A stretch of DNA of 64,000 nt, from assembly GCF_000007905.1 (NCBI RefSeq), contig NC_004917.1, positions 248,001 to 312,000 on the forward strand. Direction: 5' to 3'. A program made the translations under genes and the position numbers. Under the pieces are notes generated by a model, which worked only from the letters and a program-made list of their open reading frames with translations, did no database searches and had not been told where the DNA came from. The stretch is from Helicobacter hepaticus ATCC 51449 (lineage in GTDB: Bacteria; Campylobacterota; Campylobacteria; Campylobacterales; Helicobacteraceae). Shown here one piece after another: positions 59,180-64,000 of this stretch (the stretch's first letter is position 1; every line of letters begins with the position of its first letter).

Positions 59180-59872
59180 ATGTTAAAAGCTTTGAAAGAT
59201 TCTTATCCATTTGCCCGCGCAATTCATATTCAGCACAAAGCCATTAAGTATCCTCGCTTGATTATCAAAGCCGATTTATCCTTATTTGTGCGTGTGCCAC
59301 TTAGATTCCCTATGCAAGAATTACAAGCCTTTATCCGCAAACACCACAAATGGATAGAATCCACTCTTTTAAAACTCCACGATTGCAACGCACACACACA
59401 AAGCATTTTACAAGCCCATAGCGATGAGATTCTTATCTTTGGCTCTTGGCAAAGATTATCCTCCTTAACCTCATTCTATTCACACGCTCAATCTCTCCTC
59501 ACCTTATCACCACAGAATCTAAAAGCACCACTTAAATCCATACTTTTGGATTATATCTGCTCTCGTGCGCCTCAAATCGCTGCGACTATGGGAGTGCAAT
59601 ATCAAAGTATCAAAATTACAAATGCTCTTACTCGCTTTGGGAGCTGCACCTATGATAATCGTTTGTTTTTCTCTTTTATGCTTATTTTTGCGCCAAAAGA
59701 GCTCATTGATTATGTCATTATCCACGAGCTCGCACATATTCGTTACAAAAACCATTCACAGGATTTTTGGGATTTTGTGCAAAGATATTGTCCAAATGCT
59801 AAAACTCATCGTGCACAACTACGCAAACACGCTAAATTCTACCCTGCTTTATTACAAAGACTTTCTTTATAA
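59180..59872 (+). CDS. YgjP/SprT-like (DUF45) metallopeptidase
   Basis: 230 residues from ATG 59180, just after the divergent promoter. Ile-Ile-His-Glu-Leu-Ala-His provides the His-Glu-x-x-His zinc site, followed by Lys-Asn-His-Ser-Gln-Asp-Phe-Trp with the third ligand, then Tyr-Cys-Pro-Asn: the YgjP/M48-related DUF45 pattern. Arg-Phe-Gly-Ser-Cys-Thr precedes the site. A similar family is widespread as a single-copy housekeeping gene of unclear role. No membrane segment. Confidence 0.8.
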   Translation: MLKALKDSYPFARAIHIQHKAIKYPRLIIKADLSLFVRVPLRFPMQELQAFIRKHHKWIESTLLKLHDCNAHTQSILQAHSDEILIFGSWQRLSSLTSFYSHAQSLLTLSPQNLKAPLKSILLDYICSRAPQIAATMGVQYQSIKITNALTRFGSCTYDNRLFFSFMLIFAPKELIDYVIIHELAHIRYKNHSQDFWDFVQRYCPNAKTHRAQLRKHAKFYPALLQRLSL

Positions 59873-59879
59873 ATCTTTT

Positions 59880-60833
59880 TTATTTTCCTAGTCTCCGCAA
59901 CCTCTTTTCCGCTCCATCAAAGAACATAAGTTTTATTTGTGAAGTATGAATATAACCTATGATTGCTTTATGCACATCTTTTATACGAGGTGGAAAATAC
60001 AACACTTTTATCCATTTATCATTTGCATTATTAAAAGAAAATTTCTTATCAATGAAATACTGCCAAGATTTGCGTGTATTATAAATACCAATAATCAATA
60101 CATCTTCTTTATCTTTCGTATAAATGCGCTCTAAAATCTTACCATTTGGAGTTTCTCGCAGATTCACAAACTCATCTGTTACGCTTATCTCATAACCTGT
60201 TAGTCCTAGCATCAATACATTTTCATACGCGTCTCTATTACTTGGTTTTTCAGAGATTTTTTTGATAGTGAGATTTGACACATTGATTTTATCATAACTG
60301 CCACCACTACAAACGTGACGCTCATATTTAAGTGCTACTAAATCGCTATGTGGCACAATATTTCCTGCACTATCACCATCAAATATAACACGTTCCTTTC
60401 TATTTTCTATTTCAAAACTCACTTGAAATCTCACCTCGCCAAGCAATCCATCTAAAAACCATTTGGGCAAAAGATTCTCTATTTGTTTTATATCCTTATC
60501 TGCCACACTTAAACGCGCGGTTTGTAAAAATGAAAAACCACTTCTTTTTGGATAAAAGATTGAGGACATCGTTTCATTGTCACTACACTCACTAGGTTCT
60601 ATGTTTGCAAAAACAATTTCACCGCTTAAGCTCAAAGGCTTTATAAGCTTGTAATATGCATAGGAATCTCCTGCTGCGTCATTATTACCCTTGCAAAGTT
60701 GTGTCTTGCCATTGAGCTGCCCCCAATTACAACCCTCCAAAAGCTTAAAATATGTAGAATCTACCTCATCGTTTGCCACCAAAAAACTAAAAGCAAAACA
60801 AAAACCCACAATAACCTTAAGCAAACCCTTCAT
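59880..60833 (-). CDS. Exported protein with SH3-like domain
   Basis: 317 residues, signal peptide of about 20 residues. Near 220-235 Phe-Val-Asn-Leu-Arg-Glu-Thr-Pro-Asn-Gly-Lys-Ile-Leu is a bacterial SH3 (SH3_3) start, followed by Trp-Ile-Lys-Val and Gly-Tyr-Ile-His, the end of that fold. Bacterial SH3 domains often bind cell wall. The N-terminal 200 residues have four cysteines and no recognised fold. It lies 9 bases after trpGD on the same strand but is not a tryptophan gene. Confidence 0.65.
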   Translation of the reverse strand: MKGLLKVIVGFCFAFSFLVANDEVDSTYFKLLEGCNWGQLNGKTQLCKGNNDAAGDSYAYYKLIKPLSLSGEIVFANIEPSECSDNETMSSIFYPKRSGFSFLQTARLSVADKDIKQIENLLPKWFLDGLLGEVRFQVSFEIENRKERVIFDGDSAGNIVPHSDLVALKYERHVCSGGSYDKINVSNLTIKKISEKPSNRDAYENVLMLGLTGYEISVTDEFVNLRETPNGKILERIYTKDKEDVLIIGIYNTRKSWQYFIDKKFSFNNANDKWIKVLYFPPRIKDVHKAIIGYIHTSQIKLMFFDGAEKRLRRLGK

Positions 60834-60842
60834 TAATTCCTC

Positions 60843-62450
60843 CTATTGATTTGATAATCTCACAAATTCCTCTAGTATAGCAAAAACGCGTTTAGATTCT
60901 ATAATGTCTCTTGCTAAAAAATATCCCTCTTTGATACTCTGCGCTTTATCTGCAAGGTATAACGCTGCACCGGTATTAAGTGCAACAAGCTGCGTTTTAG
61001 GAGAGCGTAATGACTGGGGTGAAGCAGAAAAAATATCAAGGCTAATGCGCTTATTTTCCTGCACATCTCCTCCACAAAGCTCTGTATAAGGGACAAAATC
61101 AAGCCCTATCTCACTTGGATTAAATACATAGCTTTTAATCACACCATTATTGAGCTCTGTAATTTGTGTGGGTGCGCAAAGCGAAATTTCATCATAATAA
61201 TCAAATCCGCTTACAACCATTGCCCTTTTTATACCCAAAATATCAAGTGCGCGCGCCATAATCTCGGTATATGCCTTATCAAATACACCAATAAATTGAT
61301 GTGTAACATTTGCAGGATTTGCTAGAGGACCGATAAGATTAAAAGCTGTCTTAAAGCCTAGTGTTGCCCTTGCAGGAGCAGCAAATCGCATAGCAGCGTG
61401 AAACTTTTGAGCAAACAAAAATGTAATACCAATATTTTTATAAACATCAATACAAGTTTGCACCTCCATATTGATATTTACGCCAAGTGCGCTTAGCAAA
61501 TCTGCCGAACCAGACTTTGAAGTAATCGCCCTGTTGCCGTGTTTGATAATCTTTACTCCAGCAGCTGCGAGAAGCAATGCACTTGTGGTAGATACATTAA
61601 AGGTTTTATGAGGAGAGCCTCCTGTGCCTACCATATCAAGACGCACCTCATTGCTTAGTGGTAAAGGAAAGGCAATGGCTTTTTTCTTCAATACACTTGC
61701 AAATCCCGCTAACTCCTCCGCATTCACGCCTTTAATCTCAAGGCTTGTCAAAATACTGCCAATTTGCGCATCACTCATATTGCCTTCTGTAATTTCGTCC
61801 ATTACATCATAGGCTTGTTTAAAGCTAAGATTTTCACCCTTTAGAGTGCTTTTGAGATATTGCTTGATAGGAATAATCTCACGCGTATAGTGCAAGAAAT
61901 TTAAAAGCATTTTCTCACCCTCTGTTGTGCCAATAGATTCAGGGTGGAATTGCACGCCCACAAGATGATGAATCTTATGTTCAATCGCCATAATTTCTCC
62001 ATCTTCACTCCACGCACTCACTTCAAAGCAATCAGGTAACTCATTTGCCTTGCCTACAAGTGAATGATAACGCACAATAGGTGTAAGCGGTGTGATATGC
62101 CTAAAAAGCCCTTTTTGGTTATGATGAAGAGGCTCAACTTTGCCGTGTGCAATATTTTTGGCATTGACAATATCCATACCAAAAGCTGCCATAATCGCTT
62201 GATGTCCTAGACAAATTCCTAAAATGGGATACACACCTTGAAACTCCTGCACGATTTGGATAGAAATCCCTGCTTCTTTTGGTGTTTTTGGACCAGGACC
62301 AATAATGATATATTGAGGATTTAGCTCTCTTATCTCTTCGATACTTATCTTATCACTGCGCACTACCTTTATAGGAAAGCCAAAGCGATAAAATGCTTGA
62401 TAAATATTATAAGTAAAAGAATCATAATTATCAATGAGCAAAATCATCAT
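60843..62450 (-). CDS. trpGD: TrpG-TrpD fusion: anthranilate synthase glutaminase and phosphoribosyltransferase
   Basis: 535 residues. Residues 1-190: class I glutaminase with Gly-Ile-Cys80-Leu-Gly-His and Gln-Phe-His-Pro-Glu-Ser. Residues about 200-535: TrpD, with the Gly-Thr-Gly-Gly-Ser phosphate loop, Lys-His-Gly-Asn-Arg and Arg-Ala-Thr-Leu-Gly-Phe. TrpG feeds ammonia to TrpE, TrpD adds phosphoribose to anthranilate. It is directly joined to trpE (1-base gap). The later genes trpC, F, B and A are not downstream here; they must lie elsewhere or be missing. Confidence 0.9.
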   Translation of the reverse strand: MMILLIDNYDSFTYNIYQAFYRFGFPIKVVRSDKISIEEIRELNPQYIIIGPGPKTPKEAGISIQIVQEFQGVYPILGICLGHQAIMAAFGMDIVNAKNIAHGKVEPLHHNQKGLFRHITPLTPIVRYHSLVGKANELPDCFEVSAWSEDGEIMAIEHKIHHLVGVQFHPESIGTTEGEKMLLNFLHYTREIIPIKQYLKSTLKGENLSFKQAYDVMDEITEGNMSDAQIGSILTSLEIKGVNAEELAGFASVLKKKAIAFPLPLSNEVRLDMVGTGGSPHKTFNVSTTSALLLAAAGVKIIKHGNRAITSKSGSADLLSALGVNINMEVQTCIDVYKNIGITFLFAQKFHAAMRFAAPARATLGFKTAFNLIGPLANPANVTHQFIGVFDKAYTEIMARALDILGIKRAMVVSGFDYYDEISLCAPTQITELNNGVIKSYVFNPSEIGLDFVPYTELCGGDVQENKRISLDIFSASPQSLRSPKTQLVALNTGAALYLADKAQSIKEGYFLARDIIESKRVFAILEEFVRLSNQ

Positions 62451-63950
62451 TTATTCCTTGTCTATATTAAACATATCAAGCTGTGAGCGGACTTTATTTT
62501 GTGTCTCCATATACTCTGCACTTGGAATAGAATCTTGCACCACACCCGCACCAGAGCGCATATAATACATACCATTTTGATACACCGCTGTGCGAATAGC
62601 AATAGCAAAATCCATATCTTCATCATAAGTGAAATACCCTATCGCACCGCCATACACACCTCGTGCGTGAGATTCTAAAGATTCTATGGTTTTGATTGCC
62701 TCAATTTTTGGCGCACCACTTAATGTGCCTGCAGGAAAAACAGATTTAAACGCATCAGCTTTGCTAAAATGCTTAGAATCTAGCTCTCCTTGCACTTCGG
62801 ATACAATGTGCATAACACGCGAATATCGCTCAATTTTATTACGCGCTATTACTTTTACACCTCCACCTACACTTACTTTACCCGCATCATTACGAGCTAA
62901 ATCAAGTAACATTAGATGTTCTGCATTTTCTTTTTCATCATTTAAAAGCTCTGTTTCAAGCTCCAAATCTTGCGCCACACTCTCACCTCTAGGACGTGTG
63001 CCTGCAATTGGACGAAGTGTAAAAAATGATTGTCCTTGCTTGCTTTTAAGCCTTAGCATAATCTCCGGACTCGCTCCAAGTATCACAAAATCATCAAAAT
63101 TATAATAAAACATATAAGGACTAGGGTTTTGATGGCGTAAATTCCGATAAGCTTGAAGCGGAGAAAGTGAAGAGCGAATCTGCATATATTGACTTGGCAC
63201 ACATTGGAGTAAATTTCCCGCATAAATTGCCTTTTTGATTGCCTCCACCATAGATTCATATTCTTGCTGCGAAGTAGCACTCACACACTCAAAATCTGAT
63301 TTTTGCATAGAATCTAATCCATTTTGTGGCACTAAAGTGGCAAGACTATGTGCAATATGCTCTATTCGCTGCTTAGTTGAGTGCTCTTCTCTCTCGTGTG
63401 CATAGCCCACACTCACAATATGCAATCTATCAAAAAGATGGTCAAAAATTAAAAAATCTCGTCCAAAGATAAATGCACATTCAGGCGCATTATAGAGGGA
63501 GGGATTCTTAAATGTTACCTCTTCAATCTCTGCAAAAAATTCATAACCGATATATCCTGCTCCGCCAAGAGGCAAAGGCAAATGAGCAGGAATACTATCA
63601 GTAGGATTTGGTGCAAGAGTGCGCACAAGAGCGAGAGATTCTAAAAAACCAGCTTTATGTGTGGGAGGTAGAGAAATAGAATCTAGTGGCGTATAGTCTG
63701 CTAAAGCCTCATATAAAGGGATTTTTTGCCCTTGCGTATAAAGAAAATGTGCACCACATTCTTTGTAGATTCTAAAAGCTTCGTTTAAAATCACAATGGA
63801 AAATCTATCTTTGCCTGTTTCGTTATAAGCAGATTCTAAAAGCACTTTTGCATTCAGTGAGCCAAGCACTGCCAAAGGGGTAAGATTATCGCACAATATT
63901 TCTTTATGAGCTATTGAGGCTATGCGTGAATTGCTAAAATCAAACATCAT
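62451..63950 (-). CDS. trpE: Anthranilate synthase component I
   Basis: 499 residues. Leu-Leu-Glu-Ser near the start is the tryptophan feedback site. The chorismate-binding half has Pro-Ser-Gln-Tyr, Pro-Ile-Ala-Gly-Thr-Arg-Pro-Arg-Gly, Asp-Glu-Lys-Glu-Asn-Ala-Glu-His, Gly-Thr-Leu-Ser-Gly-Ala-Pro-Lys and Gly-Val-Tyr-Gly-Gly-Ala. Start behind AAGGAAAA; a second ATG follows directly. With TrpG it makes anthranilate from chorismate and glutamine. First gene of the trpE-trpGD pair. No leader peptide with repeated Trp codons can be seen in the 50 bases available upstream. Confidence 0.92.
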   Translation of the reverse strand: MMFDFSNSRIASIAHKEILCDNLTPLAVLGSLNAKVLLESAYNETGKDRFSIVILNEAFRIYKECGAHFLYTQGQKIPLYEALADYTPLDSISLPPTHKAGFLESLALVRTLAPNPTDSIPAHLPLPLGGAGYIGYEFFAEIEEVTFKNPSLYNAPECAFIFGRDFLIFDHLFDRLHIVSVGYAHEREEHSTKQRIEHIAHSLATLVPQNGLDSMQKSDFECVSATSQQEYESMVEAIKKAIYAGNLLQCVPSQYMQIRSSLSPLQAYRNLRHQNPSPYMFYYNFDDFVILGASPEIMLRLKSKQGQSFFTLRPIAGTRPRGESVAQDLELETELLNDEKENAEHLMLLDLARNDAGKVSVGGGVKVIARNKIERYSRVMHIVSEVQGELDSKHFSKADAFKSVFPAGTLSGAPKIEAIKTIESLESHARGVYGGAIGYFTYDEDMDFAIAIRTAVYQNGMYYMRSGAGVVQDSIPSAEYMETQNKVRSQLDMFNIDKE

Positions 63951-63969
63951 TTTTCCTTAAAACCATCGC

Positions 63970-63975
63970 ATCATA
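63970..63975 (-). promoter_or_regulatory. Possible -10 box for trpE
   Basis: TATGAT on the minus strand, about 20 bases before the trpE ATG. The window ends 25 bases further, so a -35 or attenuator cannot be judged. Confidence 0.3.
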
Positions 63976-64000
63976 CTTTAACGCGAATGCAACTCAACTA

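Overview
The window is AT-rich and carries Helicobacter-type core genes. The run rplI-hslV-hslU-era followed by a Csd6-type L,D-carboxypeptidase (55-59 kb), a PabB-PabC fusion and a TrpG-TrpD fusion all point to the genus Helicobacter. The large type VI secretion (T6SS) cargo content suggests an enterohepatic species rather than H. pylori; that species-level reading is inference.

Layout. (1) 1-12.6 kb, minus strand: a T6SS cargo array. Three PAAR-like tip genes share a nearly identical central block. Between them sit putative immunity genes and two related effectors that look like circularly permuted papain-fold (NlpC/P60-like) enzymes, followed by a 1,299-residue putative effector and a cut-off gene. 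(2) 12.6-29.1 kb: a decayed mobile-element region. It holds a frameshifted P4-type integrase, an att-like tRNA 3' end flanked by repeated integrase arm-site candidates, beheaded TraN and TraG genes of an F-type conjugation system, broken HicBA and RelE toxin-antitoxin genes, a GNAT toxin-antitoxin pair, an Abi_2 fragment, and a DUF4325 / HATPase / DUF4325 / PIN cluster. (3) 29.2-32.9 kb: small plasmid- or ICE-like hypothetical genes, most followed by an unusual nested double-palindrome hairpin. (4) 33-46.4 kb, minus strand: a second T6SS cargo island. It has a VgrG lacking its gp27-like head, an M23 endopeptidase effector whose catalytic motif is split by an insertion, a pore-former-like effector with a family of membrane immunity candidates, two secreted LprI-like proteins, and two leftover VgrG 3' ends. 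(5) 46.4-64 kb: conserved chromosome with folate (pabA, pabBC), phospholipid remodelling, cell-shape, protease and ribosomal genes, and trpE-trpGD.

Working together: no T6SS structural genes (Tss sheath, baseplate or membrane complex) lie here, so both cargo islands must depend on an apparatus elsewhere. The truncated PAAR copies, the headless VgrG and the VgrG 3'-end scars suggest that cargo modules are swapped by recombination in conserved tip-gene segments, with displaced effector-immunity pairs kept behind them. This orphan-cassette reading is the main candidate for new biology in the window. Poly-A frameshifts occur in several genes; they may be phase variation, decay or assembly error, and cannot be separated from sequence alone.
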